The notes below the pieces were generated by a model. It ran no database searches. It had not been told where the DNA came from and saw nothing but the letters and a program-made list of their open reading frames with translations. Both the position numbers and the translations under genes were made by a program. A stretch of DNA of 64,000 nucleotides from Citricoccus zhacaiensis (lineage in GTDB: Bacteria > Actinomycetota > Actinomycetes > Actinomycetales > Micrococcaceae), in contig NZ_BMLQ01000006.1 of the NCBI RefSeq assembly GCF_014645315.1, positions 1 to 64,000 on the forward strand, given 5' to 3'. This document shows positions 53,978-64,000 of this stretch, piece by piece. Positions within the stretch are counted from its first letter, which is position 1. Each line of letters opens with the position of its first letter.

Positions 53978-55255
53978 ATGACGCAGCCGGTGAACTTCCC
54001 CGCACCACACCCATCGTCCGGGTCGCACGGACCCGGACCGGTGCCCCCTGCGAGCCATCCTGGGCCCACCGTCCCGTCGCCGGTGGCCTATCCTCCGGCG
54101 CAGCTGATCGCGCGGCGCAATCGCCGCTCGAACGCCTGGGGCATGGCCTTGCTCGTGACAGCCGCGCTCGTCGGCGCCCTGGTGGTCCTGTTCCTGGTCG
54201 GTGTGTTGGGCACCGAGACGCTCTTCGTGGTCGGGCTGCTCGCGCTGGTCCCCCTCGGCATCGTGGTGACCGCCCTCCTGTGGGTCGACCGGTGGGATCC
54301 CGAGCCCCGCGGCTGGCTGGTCTTCGCCTTCCTGTGGGGAGCGGGGGTTTCCGTGTTCGGCACCCTGTCGCTGGGCGAGGTGTTCATGGAGACCTTCAGC
54401 GGGCTGTCCTCGCTGGATTCGGCCACCTTCGGGGCGGTGGTGCAGGCCCCGGTGATCGAGGAGACCATGAAGGGTGCCGGCCTCGTGGTGATCTTCCTGG
54501 CGGCCAGCCGGCACTTCGACGGTCCCGTGGACGGGGTGGTCTACGCCGGCATGGTGGCGGCCGGTTTCGCATTCACGGAGAACATCCTGTATTTCGGCAC
54601 GGCCTACACCGAGGCCGGGTGGGGCACCGAACTGGCGTTCACCTTCGTGCTGCGAGGACTGTTCTCGCCCTTCGCCCACGTGCTGTTCACCGTGTGGATC
54701 GGGTTCTTCCTGGGAGTGGCCGCGCATCGGCGGATCACCAGGGGCCGGCTCGGCCGGGTCGGCTGGGTCGGTTGGTTCCTGCTGGGGCTGGTCCCGGCCA
54801 TGCTCGGGCACTTCCTGTGGAACGGCGGACTCGCCTTGATCTTCGATGACTTCTTCACGTTCTACCTGCTGCTGCAGGTCCCGCTGTTCATCGCGGCGGT
54901 CGCCGCCGTCGTGCTGCTGTTGCGGGCCGAGCGGCGGCTGACCCAACGCATGCTGGGCCGCTACGGAGTGGCGGGGTGGCTGTGGCCGGAGGAGATCGCC
55001 CTCTTCGGCACGGCTCCGGGACGGCGGCAGGGCCGCCGGTGGGCCGGCGGGCACGGGGCCCGGAGCCAGCACCGCGCCTTCGAGCGGACTGCCTTGCGCC
55101 TGGCCGCCCTGCGGCACCGGATCGAACGGGGCCACGATGTCCAAGCCAACAGCGCAGAAGAGCTCCGGCTGCTCCAGGACACGGTCCGGCAGCGGCAGGA
55201 GCTCTTCGGCGCGATCAGGCCCAGCGGCCCGGTCAGTCCAGCAGCGTCGGCTTGA
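53978..55255 (+). CDS. PrsW family intramembrane metalloprotease
   Basis: A 425-aa membrane protein of the PrsW family, which includes proteases acting on anti-sigma factors. About eight hydrophobic segments lie between residues 40 and 310. Conserved motifs are present: EETMKG (EExxK), FAFTENILYFG, HVLFTVWIG and GHFLWNGG, including likely metal ligands. The N-terminal 35 residues are Pro/Ser/Gly-rich and the C-terminal 110 residues are Arg-rich and probably cytoplasmic. ATG at 53978 was chosen over an upstream in-frame GTG-rich reading. It is divergent from pyrR and its 3' end overlaps nusB by 23 bp. The substrate is unknown. Confidence 0.88.
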   Translation: MTQPVNFPAPHPSSGSHGPGPVPPASHPGPTVPSPVAYPPAQLIARRNRRSNAWGMALLVTAALVGALVVLFLVGVLGTETLFVVGLLALVPLGIVVTALLWVDRWDPEPRGWLVFAFLWGAGVSVFGTLSLGEVFMETFSGLSSLDSATFGAVVQAPVIEETMKGAGLVVIFLAASRHFDGPVDGVVYAGMVAAGFAFTENILYFGTAYTEAGWGTELAFTFVLRGLFSPFAHVLFTVWIGFFLGVAAHRRITRGRLGRVGWVGWFLLGLVPAMLGHFLWNGGLALIFDDFFTFYLLLQVPLFIAAVAAVVLLLRAERRLTQRMLGRYGVAGWLWPEEIALFGTAPGRRQGRRWAGGHGARSQHRAFERTALRLAALRHRIERGHDVQANSAEELRLLQDTVRQRQELFGAIRPSGPVSPAASA

Positions 55256-55643
55256 GTTGCTGGATCCGGCCGAGCAGGCCGTTGACGTAGTCCGGGGAAT
55301 CGTCCGTGGACAGTTCCTTGGCGATCGTCACCGCCTCGGCCACCGCCACGCGGTCCGGCACCTCGTCGTTGAACAGCAGTTCCCAGGCACCGATCCGCAG
55401 GATGGCGCGGTCCACTGCCGGCATGCGGTCCAGGGTCCAGCCCTGGGCGTAGGAGGACAGGATCTCGTCGATCCGCTCCTGTTCGGCCACCACGCCCTGG
55501 ACGATCTCCACGGTGTACGGGTTGATCACCTGTGCCGTGGACGTCCTGCGGGAGGTGATGCCCTCATCCGGAGTGGTCCCGCGCTGTTCGGCCTCGAAGA
55601 GGACCTCCAGCGCGCGCCTCCGGGCTTTGCCTCGTGCGCTCAC
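55233..55643 (-). CDS. nusB: Transcription antitermination factor NusB
   Basis: All-helical RNA-binding protein that joins NusE in rRNA antitermination, 136 aa. ARGKARRRALEVLFEAEQRG at the N-terminus and DRMPAVDRAILRIGAWELLF in the middle are family hallmarks, with DDSPDYVNGLLGRIQQL near the end. GTG start at 55641-55643. It is 18 bp after efp on the same strand and its 3' end overlaps the convergent PrsW gene. Confidence 0.96.
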   Translation of the reverse strand: MSARGKARRRALEVLFEAEQRGTTPDEGITSRRTSTAQVINPYTVEIVQGVVAEQERIDEILSSYAQGWTLDRMPAVDRAILRIGAWELLFNDEVPDRVAVAEAVTIAKELSTDDSPDYVNGLLGRIQQLKPTLLD

Positions 55644-55661
55644 AGTGGGTCAGTCGTCCCG

Positions 55662-56225
55662 TCAGTCGTTCACGCGGCCGAGGTAGTCACCCGTGCGGGT
55701 GTCCACCTTGACCTTGGTGCCCTGGTCCACGAACAGCGGGACCTGGATCTCGTAGCCGGTCTCGAGGGTCGCAGGCTTGGTGCCGGCGGAGGACCGGTCG
55801 CCCTGCAGGCCCGGCTCGGTGTAGGTGATCTCCAGGACCACCGACGGCGGCATGTCCAGGTACAGCGGGGTGCCCTCGTTCATGGCGATGGTGACCTTCT
55901 GGTTCTCCAGCATGAAGTTGGCGGCGGTGCCCACGACAGCCGGGTTCACCGGGATCTGGTCGTAGGTGTCCGTGTCCATGAAGATGTAGTCCTCGCCGTC
56001 CTGGTACAGGTACTCGTAGTCCGAGCGGTCCACGGTGGCGGTCTCGATCTTGGCGCCGGCGTTGAAGGTCTTGTCCACCAGCTTGCCGGTGGTGATGTTC
56101 CGGATCTTGGTGCGGACGAACGCCCCGCCCTTGCCCGGCTTCACGTGCTGGAATTCGATGACGTTCCACAGGTGGCCGTCCATTTTCAGCACGGTGCCGT
56201 TCTTGATGTCGTTGCTGGTTGCCAC
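55662..56225 (-). CDS. efp: Elongation factor P
   Basis: Relieves ribosome stalling at polyproline, 187 aa. Start GTG at 56223-56225 ([18 protein letters not shown]) was preferred over a TTG two codons upstream because GGAG lies 7 bases before it; the result has the family's usual length. Three beta-barrel domains are indicated. The loop that is modified or used in other bacteria reads [11 protein letters not shown], with a Lys at the tip and Gly-Gly where many have Gly-Pro. No lysyl-modification genes (epmA) are seen. It is followed closely by nusB. Confidence 0.96.
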   Translation of the reverse strand: MATSNDIKNGTVLKMDGHLWNVIEFQHVKPGKGGAFVRTKIRNITTGKLVDKTFNAGAKIETATVDRSDYEYLYQDGEDYIFMDTDTYDQIPVNPAVVGTAANFMLENQKVTIAMNEGTPLYLDMPPSVVLEITYTEPGLQGDRSSAGTKPATLETGYEIQVPLFVDQGTKVKVDTRTGDYLGRVND

Positions 56226-56359
56226 TGTCAATCTCCGTCTGTCGGTATGGGGCCAGTCGATGGCGTCGGCGGGTCTCGCTGGAAGTCCAGTCGACCATTC
56301 TAGGTGATGGGGCCGGTACCCCGGATCACTGCCGGGTTCGCCCGGCGATCACTCGGCGG

Positions 56360-58067
<1,708 letters not shown>

Positions 58068-58071
<4 letters not shown>

Positions 58072-59312
58072 TGCAGCGGGTCACCCATGGGCGCCGCGGC
58101 CAGCTCGGCCGCCGCATCCACGTCCGAGACCGGCAGGGGTTCGAGCGAGGCCACGAAGGAGTCCAGGTTCCGCTTCGTCTCCGCCACGGAGTCTCCCCCG
58201 AACTTCTGCAGGACGGCTTGGGCGAGGACGAGGCAGACCATGGCCTCGGCCACGACTCCGGCCGCCGGCACGGCGCACACGTCCGAGCGCTGGTGGTGTG
58301 CCTTCGTGTCCTGGCCGGTGGCCGTGTCCACGGTGCGCAGGGCCTTGGGGACGGTGGCGATCGGCTTCATGCCTGCGCGCACGCGGACCACTCCCCCGGT
58401 GCTCATGCCGCCCTCGATGCCGCCGGCCCGGTTGGAGGTGCGGATCGGATACCCGTCGGGGCCGCGGACGATCTCGTCGTGGGCGGCGGTGCCGCGGCGG
58501 GCGGCCGTGGTGAAGCCGTCGCCGACCTCGACGCCCTTGATGGCCTGGATGCCCATGAGCGCGCCGGAGAGCAGCGAGTCCAGACGGCGGTCCCAGTGGA
58601 CATGGCTGCCCAGTCCCACGGGCACGCCATAGGCCAGGACCTCGACGACACCGCCGAGGGTCTCGCCCTCCTTGTGGGCGGCATCGACCTCGGCGACCAT
58701 GGCGTCCGAGGTGGACTTCTCGAAGCACCGCAGCGGATCGGCGTCCAGTGCGGTCGCGTCGTCCGGAGCGGGCAGCTCGGCGCCCTCCGGCACGGACACC
58801 GTGCCGACAGCCGTGGTGTGGGAGACGGTGCGGATGCCCAGTTCTGCCAGGAAGGAGGAGGCCACGGTGCCCAGGGCCACGCGCGCCGCGGTCTCTCGGG
58901 CGGAGGCGCGTTCCAGCAGGGGGCGGGCCTCATCGAAGCCGTACTTCTGCATGCCGGCCAGGTCGGCGTGACCGGGACGGGGACGGGTGAGGGCGGCGTT
59001 GCGGGCCAGGCCGTCGAGTTCGTCCGCGTCCACGGGATCGGCCGACATGACCTTCTCCCACTTCGGCCATTCGGTGTTGGCGATCTCGATGGCGACCGGG
59101 GAGCCCAGGGTGGAACCGTGGCGGACCCCGCCGACGAGGGTGACCTGGTCCTGCTCGAACTTCATGCGGGCACCACGGCCGTAGCCCAGGCGCCGGCGCG
59201 CCAGGGCATCCTGCACCATAGAGGTGGTCAGGGGGATGCCCGCGGGCATCCCTTCAATGATTCCAACGAGTGCGGGCCCATGTGATTCGCCCGCTGTCAA
59301 CCAGCGCACCAT
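58068..59312 (-). CDS. aroC: Chorismate synthase
   Basis: FMN-dependent final step to chorismate, 414 aa. [20 protein letters not shown] starts the family; [16 protein letters not shown] is the second signature and [17 protein letters not shown] the third. All three signature blocks are intact. The ATG at 59310-59312 follows aroE by 51 bp, and the 3' end overlaps aroK. Part of the aroE-aroC-aroK-aroB set. Confidence 0.98.
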
Positions 59313-59363
59313 GGATTCGATTCTCTCATGGTCCGCACGCGGTTCCGGACCGTGTGACCGGGT

Positions 59364-60299
59364 TCAGCGCTCCGGAAGGTCGATGGCGGCGGCCATCGCG
59401 GCGACGACGGCCGGCCAGTCGGGTTCCGTCCCGGCCGGGCGGAGGCGTTCCGTGCACAGGCGGACCTGCTCGACGGCCTGGTACAGCAGCATCTCCAGGC
59501 CGCTGACCACCTGGCCGCCCTGGTCTTGCCAGGACCGTGCCAGCGCTGACGGCCACGGGTCGTAGGCGGCGTCCAGCAAGGGAGGCAACGGTGAGGCTTC
59601 CGCATTCCCCGCGGTGTCCCCCTTCTGCGCCTCGGACAAAGCGCCGGCCAGGGCCTCGGCGGTGGGGTCCGCGGCGCGCGGGGGCAGCGTGGCGACGACC
59701 GCGCGGAAGCCGCGGGCCGCCGTCGGGAAATCCTCCAGCAGGCGGACGCGGGGGGTCAGGCCGAAGCCGCGTGCGAGTTCGGCGTGTTCGGCGGCCTTGG
59801 CCGGGGTTCGGACGAACAGGTCGACGCCGGCCAGCCCCAGCTTCTCCGCGGCGGCGATGGCCGCCGCGGCGGTCCCGCCACCGCCGAGGATGCCCATCCG
59901 GCCCCCGGTCACCTCGCGGCTGTAGCCGGCGAACACGAGCGACTCGACGATGCCCTCCACGTCCGTGTTGTAGGCCGTGGAGATCCCGTTCCCGTCCCAG
60001 ACGACGGTGTTGAGGAACCCGAGCCGCTCGGCCCGCGGCGAGTAGCGGTCCACGAGCGGCATCATCGCGGACTTCAGCGGCATGGTGACGGAGAACCCGA
60101 GCCAGTCGTAGCCCGTCTCCGGACTCCGGTCCAGGCCGGCCATGAAGGCCGGCAGCGCCTCCGGTGTCACGTCATGGGCGTCATAGGCGACATGCAGGCC
60201 CAGGGCGCGGTACGCGGCCCGGTGCAGGGCCGGTGACTTCGAGTGCGAGATGGGGTGGCCGAGGACACCGGCGGACGGCCTAACCACAGATTTCCGCAT
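59364..60299 (-). CDS. aroE: Shikimate dehydrogenase
   Basis: NADP-dependent reduction of 3-dehydroshikimate, 311 aa. GVLGHPISHSKSPALHRAAY binds the substrate; GFSVTMPLK contains the catalytic Lys; AYNTDVEG and MGILGGGGTAAAAI form the Asp/Asn and nucleotide-binding regions, the latter a GxGGxx(A/G)-type turn. ATG at 60297-60299 (MRKSVVRPSA) was chosen; it lies inside the last 20 bp of mltG, so the two overlap. Confidence 0.94.
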   Translation of the reverse strand: MRKSVVRPSAGVLGHPISHSKSPALHRAAYRALGLHVAYDAHDVTPEALPAFMAGLDRSPETGYDWLGFSVTMPLKSAMMPLVDRYSPRAERLGFLNTVVWDGNGISTAYNTDVEGIVESLVFAGYSREVTGGRMGILGGGGTAAAAIAAAEKLGLAGVDLFVRTPAKAAEHAELARGFGLTPRVRLLEDFPTAARGFRAVVATLPPRAADPTAEALAGALSEAQKGDTAGNAEASPLPPLLDAAYDPWPSALARSWQDQGGQVVSGLEMLLYQAVEQVRLCTERLRPAGTEPDWPAVVAAMAAAIDLPER

Positions 60300-61719
60300 G
60301 GTCGGCGCAGTAGTCGCGGTATTCCTGCTGGTAGATGCGGTGCTGGGCATAGTCCTCTGCGAACTTCGTCTCGCCGGTCTCGATGTTGGTGGTCACCCAG
60401 TAGTAGTAGTCGTTGTCCTCCGGGTGGGCCGCCGCATCGATGGCCTGGGTGGATGGGGCACCGATGGGTCCGGGTGGCAGTCCACGGTGGGCATAGGTGT
60501 TGTACTCATTGGAGGCGTCCTGCTTGTCCTCCTCCGAGAACTGCAGCTGGCGCTGTCCGAGCCCGTAGATCACCGTGGCGTCGATCTGCAGGTAACCACC
60601 GGTCTCCTCGTTGGCCGGATCGAGGCGATTCTCGATGATGCCGGCGACGATCGGGTAGTCGTCCGTCAGCGCCTCGGCCTCGAGGATGGAGGCGATCGTG
60701 ATGACGCGGAACTGCTCGGCCTCGTCCGTGATCCCCTGTTCTTCGAGCTCGGCCATGGTCGGCTCGATCATCATGGCGAAGATCTCAGCGGGTTCGGCGT
60801 CCACCGGGAAGCGATACTCCCCCGGAGCCAGGTAGCCCTCCAGGCTGGGGGCCTCGGCGGGAAGCCCGAAGTCAGTGGGGTCCGCCGCGGCCGCCTCCAG
60901 GTCCTGGACGGAGATGCCCGTGGACTCGCTGACGGCGCTCAAGGCCTCATTCAGGCGCATGCCGCGGTTCACGGCGACGTAGTGGACCTGACCCTGACCG
61001 TCGCGCTGGAGGATGGCGGCAGCATCCGCGGCCGCCATCTTCTTCTTCAGTGGATAGTCCCCCGGCTGGATGGAGTTCTCCGACCGCGACTGGTTGACGG
61101 CCTCGATGAAGGCGGCGCTGCTGGCCACGATGTCCTCTTCCACGAGCCGATTCCCGATGGCGATGGCACCCTCACCCTCATGGACGGAGAACACCACCTC
61201 CGCACCGCCGGGGCCCGGATAGTCCTCGGCCACGGGATCCGGCAGGATGGCCTTCAGCGCGAAGGACAGCCCCGCCACCAGCAGCACGAACACGGCGAAG
61301 GCCGAGGTCAAAGCGATGTTGCGGCGGCGGCGCCGTTTCCGGCGCGCCTCCTTCTTCGCCTGCTTCTCGGCGTCCAGGGAACGGTCCCGATTGACGGTGA
61401 CGGTCTGGTATCCCTTGCGGCCGGCCGGGCGGACGATGACGGGGGTCCCTGAACTGTCGGTACCCACGACGACGGCGTCGTCACCCGACGCGCCATGGTT
61501 CTGCCCGTGACCGCCTCCGCCGTCTCCGTCTTCGTTGACCTCGTTGAGTTCGCTGTCTTCATCCTGCTGACCGGGGTATTCGCGGCGGTCTTCCTCCAGG
61601 GGCGACTCTGGAGCGGCCCGGCGCGCCTCCTCGCGGCGGCGCTGTTCGCGCCGGGTCAGCGGGGACTGCGGGTCCGAGGGATGGTCAGGAGTCGGATCGT
61701 CAGGAGTCAGGTCAGCCAC
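60280..61719 (-). CDS. mltG: Endolytic peptidoglycan transglycosylase MltG
   Basis: Membrane-bound lytic transglycosylase thought to release nascent glycan strands, 479 aa. A long acidic, disordered cytoplasmic N-terminus (about 1-130) ends in a cluster of Arg and Lys (RRKRRRRRN), then one membrane segment at about 135-157. The periplasmic YceG domain follows, with the LysM-like lobe and the catalytic Glu in TIASILEAEALTDDYP. LPPGPIGAPSTQAIDAA is another family marker. It overlaps ruvX by 8 bp and aroE by 20 bp, the standard alaS-ruvX-mltG-aroE order. Confidence 0.95.
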   Translation of the reverse strand: MADLTPDDPTPDHPSDPQSPLTRREQRRREEARRAAPESPLEEDRREYPGQQDEDSELNEVNEDGDGGGGHGQNHGASGDDAVVVGTDSSGTPVIVRPAGRKGYQTVTVNRDRSLDAEKQAKKEARRKRRRRRNIALTSAFAVFVLLVAGLSFALKAILPDPVAEDYPGPGGAEVVFSVHEGEGAIAIGNRLVEEDIVASSAAFIEAVNQSRSENSIQPGDYPLKKKMAAADAAAILQRDGQGQVHYVAVNRGMRLNEALSAVSESTGISVQDLEAAAADPTDFGLPAEAPSLEGYLAPGEYRFPVDAEPAEIFAMMIEPTMAELEEQGITDEAEQFRVITIASILEAEALTDDYPIVAGIIENRLDPANEETGGYLQIDATVIYGLGQRQLQFSEEDKQDASNEYNTYAHRGLPPGPIGAPSTQAIDAAAHPEDNDYYYWVTTNIETGETKFAEDYAQHRIYQQEYRDYCADHAEICG

Positions 61720-62239
61720 GTGTCCCGTCCTCTCCCTCTGGTCCTTCTGGCGCAGGAACTAGCACGGGGCGCCCGGCGTCCCGCTGGAGTGATTGTTGCA
61801 TATTCAAGGCCTGCTCGAGTATCTGCACGGCCGCCACCTGGTCCACGACCTCACGGTGGGTCCGGCTCCCCCGGCCGGCCTCATGCAGTTGGCGGTGGGC
61901 CGTGACGGTGCTGAGGCGTTCGTCCACCAGGTGCACCCGTGCCGGGCTTCCGGCCGCGAGCAGCTCCGCCGCCAGGTGCTGGGCATAGCGGTGGGCGTCC
62001 TCGGTGGATTCCGTGGCGCGGCCCTGCATGTTGACCGGATAACCGACGTAGACGACCACGGCCGCCCGTTCCAGGGCCTCCCGGACGATCAGCCGCCGGT
62101 CGAACCCCTTCTTGAGGTCCCGCCGGAGCGTCTTCACCGGGGTGGCCAGGATGCCGTCGGGGTCCGAGGCGGCGAGGCCGACGCGGGCCTGGCCGACGTC
62201 GACCCCGAGCCGGACCCCACGCTGCAGTGCACCGCTCAC
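61712..62239 (-). CDS. ruvX: Holliday junction resolvase RuvX (YqgF family)
   Basis: RNase H-fold nuclease also implicated in pre-16S rRNA processing, 175 aa. LGVDVGQARVGLAASDPDG holds the first catalytic Asp; YVGYPVNMQG and HLVDERLSTVTAHRQL carry the other conserved acidic positions. GTG at 62237-62239 overlaps the alaS stop by 4 bp. The C-terminal tail of about 20 residues is Pro/Glu/Gly-rich and probably unstructured. Confidence 0.94.
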   Translation of the reverse strand: MSGALQRGVRLGVDVGQARVGLAASDPDGILATPVKTLRRDLKKGFDRRLIVREALERAAVVVYVGYPVNMQGRATESTEDAHRYAQHLAAELLAAGSPARVHLVDERLSTVTAHRQLHEAGRGSRTHREVVDQVAAVQILEQALNMQQSLQRDAGRPVLVPAPEGPEGEDGTRG

Positions 62240-64000
62240 GCGCCCGCGGCCCCGACCGTCGACTCGATCGCCGTCCGAACGGCCACCAGGGCGTCATCGA
62301 TGCGAGTGGCATCCTGGCCGCCGCCCTGGGCCACGTCATCCTTGCCACCGCCGCCTCCGCCGAGCACTCCGCAGGCGGTCTTGACGAGGGCGCCGGCCTT
62401 CAGGCCGGACTCGCGGGCGGCCTGGTTGGTGCCGACCACCACGAGCGGACGTCCCTTGGCGGTGCCTGCCATGGCCACCACCACGGGGGTGCCCGCGGCG
62501 TTCCCGGACTGGTTCTCCAACCGGGAGCGCAGGTCCAGCACGAGGGTCCGCAGCTCGTCGCCCGAGCCGACCGGGCCGGCGTCGTGCGCCAGGACCGTGA
62601 CGGTGGCGCCGGTGCCGGACACCGCCACGGCGTTCTCGACGAGGCGGCCGGCCTCGGCCTGCAGCTGGGCCGAGCGCAGGACGGCGAGTTCCTTCTCGAC
62701 CTCCTTGAGCCGGGCCAGGGTGCCGGCCACCCGGTCCTTGACCTGGTCCGCCGGTACCTTGAGCAGGCCGGTGAGCTCGTTGACGAGCGTGCGCTCGGTG
62801 GCCAGGTGGCGGAAGGCATCCAGCCCGACGAGGGCCTCGACGCGGCGGTTGCCCGACCCCACGGACTGCTCTCCGAGCAGGGCCAGGGAACCGATCTCCG
62901 CCGTGGCGCCCACATGGGTGCCACCGCACAGCTCGCGGGACCAGGCACCGTTGACCTCGACCACACGCACGCGGTCTCCGTACTTCTCGCCGAACAGGCT
63001 CATCGCCCCGAGTTCGCGCGCCTCGTCCAGGCCCATCTCCCGCGTGAGCACGGGGTGGTTGTCCCGGATGGCCAGGTTGGAGACCTCCTCGACCTCGGAC
63101 CGGGCCATCTCACTCATGGCCTCGCCCCAGCGGAAGTCGAACCGCAGGTAGCCCTCCTTGTTGAAGGAGCCGGACTGTGTGGCCTCCGGGCCGAGGATCT
63201 GGTGGAGGGCGGCATGCACGAGGTGCGTGCCCGTGTGGGCCTTCTGGGCGTCCAGGCGCCGCTGCAGGTCGATGGCGCCGACGGCGGTGGCCCCGGCGGG
63301 CACCTCACCCTCGACGACCTTGACCTGGTGCACGCTCAGGCCGCGGACCGGGGACTGGACGTCGAGGACCTCGAGCACGAAGCCGTCGCCGGTGATGAGA
63401 CCGGTGTCAGCGGCCTGGCCTCCGGACTCGGCGTAGAAGGGCGTGGCGTCCAGCACCAATTCGAGTTCCTGCCCGGCAGAGGCCGAGCTGACCTGCTGGC
63501 CGCCGCTCAGCAGGCCGCGGATGCGGGCCTCGGTGGTGTGCTCGGTGTAGCCGGTGAAGACGGTGTCCCCCTCGGCCTGCAGCTGACGGTACGCCGAGGA
63601 GTCCACGTGACCGGCCTTCTTGGACTTGGCGTCCTGGCGGGCACGGTTGCGCTGCTCGGTCATGAGCTCGCGGAAACCGGCCTCGTCCACGGCCACCCCG
63701 GCCTCCTCGGCCATCTCGAGGGTGAGGTCGATCGGGAACCCGTAGGTGTCATGCAGTTCGAACGCGTCCGCCCCGGAGATTCCGGCCGTCGTGGCGCCTC
63801 CCTCTCCGGCGGCGCGCGCAGCGGACTTCGCGGCCGTGACGGCCGAGTCCATCCGGGCGGTGCCGGCGGCGATGGTCCGCAGGAAGGCCTTCTCCTCGTT
63901 GTAGGCGATCCGGGCGATGCGGTCGAAGTCCCGCTCGACCTCCGGGTAGGTGCCCTTCATGGCGTCGCGGGAGACCGGCAGCAGCTCGGGCAGCACCGGA
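62236..64000 (-). CDS. alaS: Alanyl-tRNA synthetase, C-terminal part (runs off the window)
   Basis: Class II synthetase charging tRNA-Ala. Only the last 588 or so residues are in the window; the catalytic N-terminus lies beyond 64000, so this is truncated by the edge, not broken. Visible: the end of the tRNA-recognition region, the editing domain with HTGTHLVHAALHQ (HxxxH) and CGGTHVGATAEI (the Cys-His metal site), a coiled-coil-like stretch, and the C-Ala domain ending GGGGGGKDDVAQGGG. It is the first gene seen of alaS-ruvX-mltG-aroE. Confidence 0.98.
   Translation of the reverse strand, partial: PVLPELLPVSRDAMKGTYPEVERDFDRIARIAYNEEKAFLRTIAAGTARMDSAVTAAKSAARAAGEGGATTAGISGADAFELHDTYGFPIDLTLEMAEEAGVAVDEAGFRELMTEQRNRARQDAKSKKAGHVDSSAYRQLQAEGDTVFTGYTEHTTEARIRGLLSGGQQVSSASAGQELELVLDATPFYAESGGQAADTGLITGDGFVLEVLDVQSPVRGLSVHQVKVVEGEVPAGATAVGAIDLQRRLDAQKAHTGTHLVHAALHQILGPEATQSGSFNKEGYLRFDFRWGEAMSEMARSEVEEVSNLAIRDNHPVLTREMGLDEARELGAMSLFGEKYGDRVRVVEVNGAWSRELCGGTHVGATAEIGSLALLGEQSVGSGNRRVEALVGLDAFRHLATERTLVNELTGLLKVPADQVKDRVAGTLARLKEVEKELAVLRSAQLQAEAGRLVENAVAVSGTGATVTVLAHDAGPVGSGDELRTLVLDLRSRLENQSGNAAGTPVVVAMAGTAKGRPLVVVGTNQAARESGLKAGALVKTACGVLGGGGGGKDDVAQGGGQDATRIDDALVAVRTAIESTVGAAGA

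Overview
The window is a piece of high-GC Gram-positive chromosome, almost certainly an actinomycete of the order Micrococcales and most like the Micrococcaceae (Arthrobacter/Micrococcus/Citricoccus/Kocuria relatives). The signs are about 65-70% GC with strong third-position GC, frequent GTG and TTG starts, 1- or 4-base stop/start overlaps, an actinobacterial integration host factor (mihF), a PriA without helicase motifs, an actinobacterial cytochrome oxidase subunit 4, and DUF3043/DUF3097 proteins. The genus cannot be settled from the sequence alone. Most genes lie on the minus strand.

Layout. 1-540: decayed IS21-family debris, comprising a truncated, frameshifted istB and two different sets of 23-bp-phased terminal repeats. 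841-6172: cytochrome c oxidase ctaC-ctaD-ctaF, the Fe-S carrier erpA and an M20 dipeptidase. 6248-10799: a DUF3043 membrane protein, pyrD, a lipase-like hydrolase, uppS and recO. 10799-12844: leuA with a leaderless leader peptide and a classical attenuator. 12866-19767: era, a CBS/CorC-type membrane protein, ybeY, phoH, rsmE, dnaJ and hrcA, headed by a CIRCE element. 19919-25212: DUF3097, DUF4870, hemW, lepA, a 3' gene remnant and rpsT. 25223-33281: holA, comEC, a frameshifted comEA, degV and leuS. 33416-38162: glpK, a second hydrolase, and a DUF418 membrane protein divergent from a TetR regulator with a strong inverted repeat between them. 38197-44453: priA, metK, coaBC, rpoZ, gmk, mihF. 44674-53887: the pyrimidine operon pyrR-pyrB-pyrC-(membrane protein)-carA-carB-pyrF, with a probable PyrR-binding hairpin over the pyrR ribosome binding site. 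53978-64000: a PrsW-like protease, then nusB, efp, aroB, aroK, aroC, aroE, mltG, ruvX and the 3' part of alaS.

Functionally this is a housekeeping core: respiration, pyrimidine, leucine and aromatic amino acid biosynthesis, translation factors, ribosome maturation, cell-wall precursor and glycan enzymes, and DNA uptake. Transfer is visible only at the left edge. There is no CRISPR array, prophage, defence island or biosynthetic cluster. The observations most worth following are regulatory or decay events: the complete leuA attenuator with two rare CTA codons, the PyrR hairpin, the 13-bp inverted repeat at the DUF418/TetR promoters, the comEA frameshift in a G tract, and the uniformly GC3 coding remnant before rpsT.
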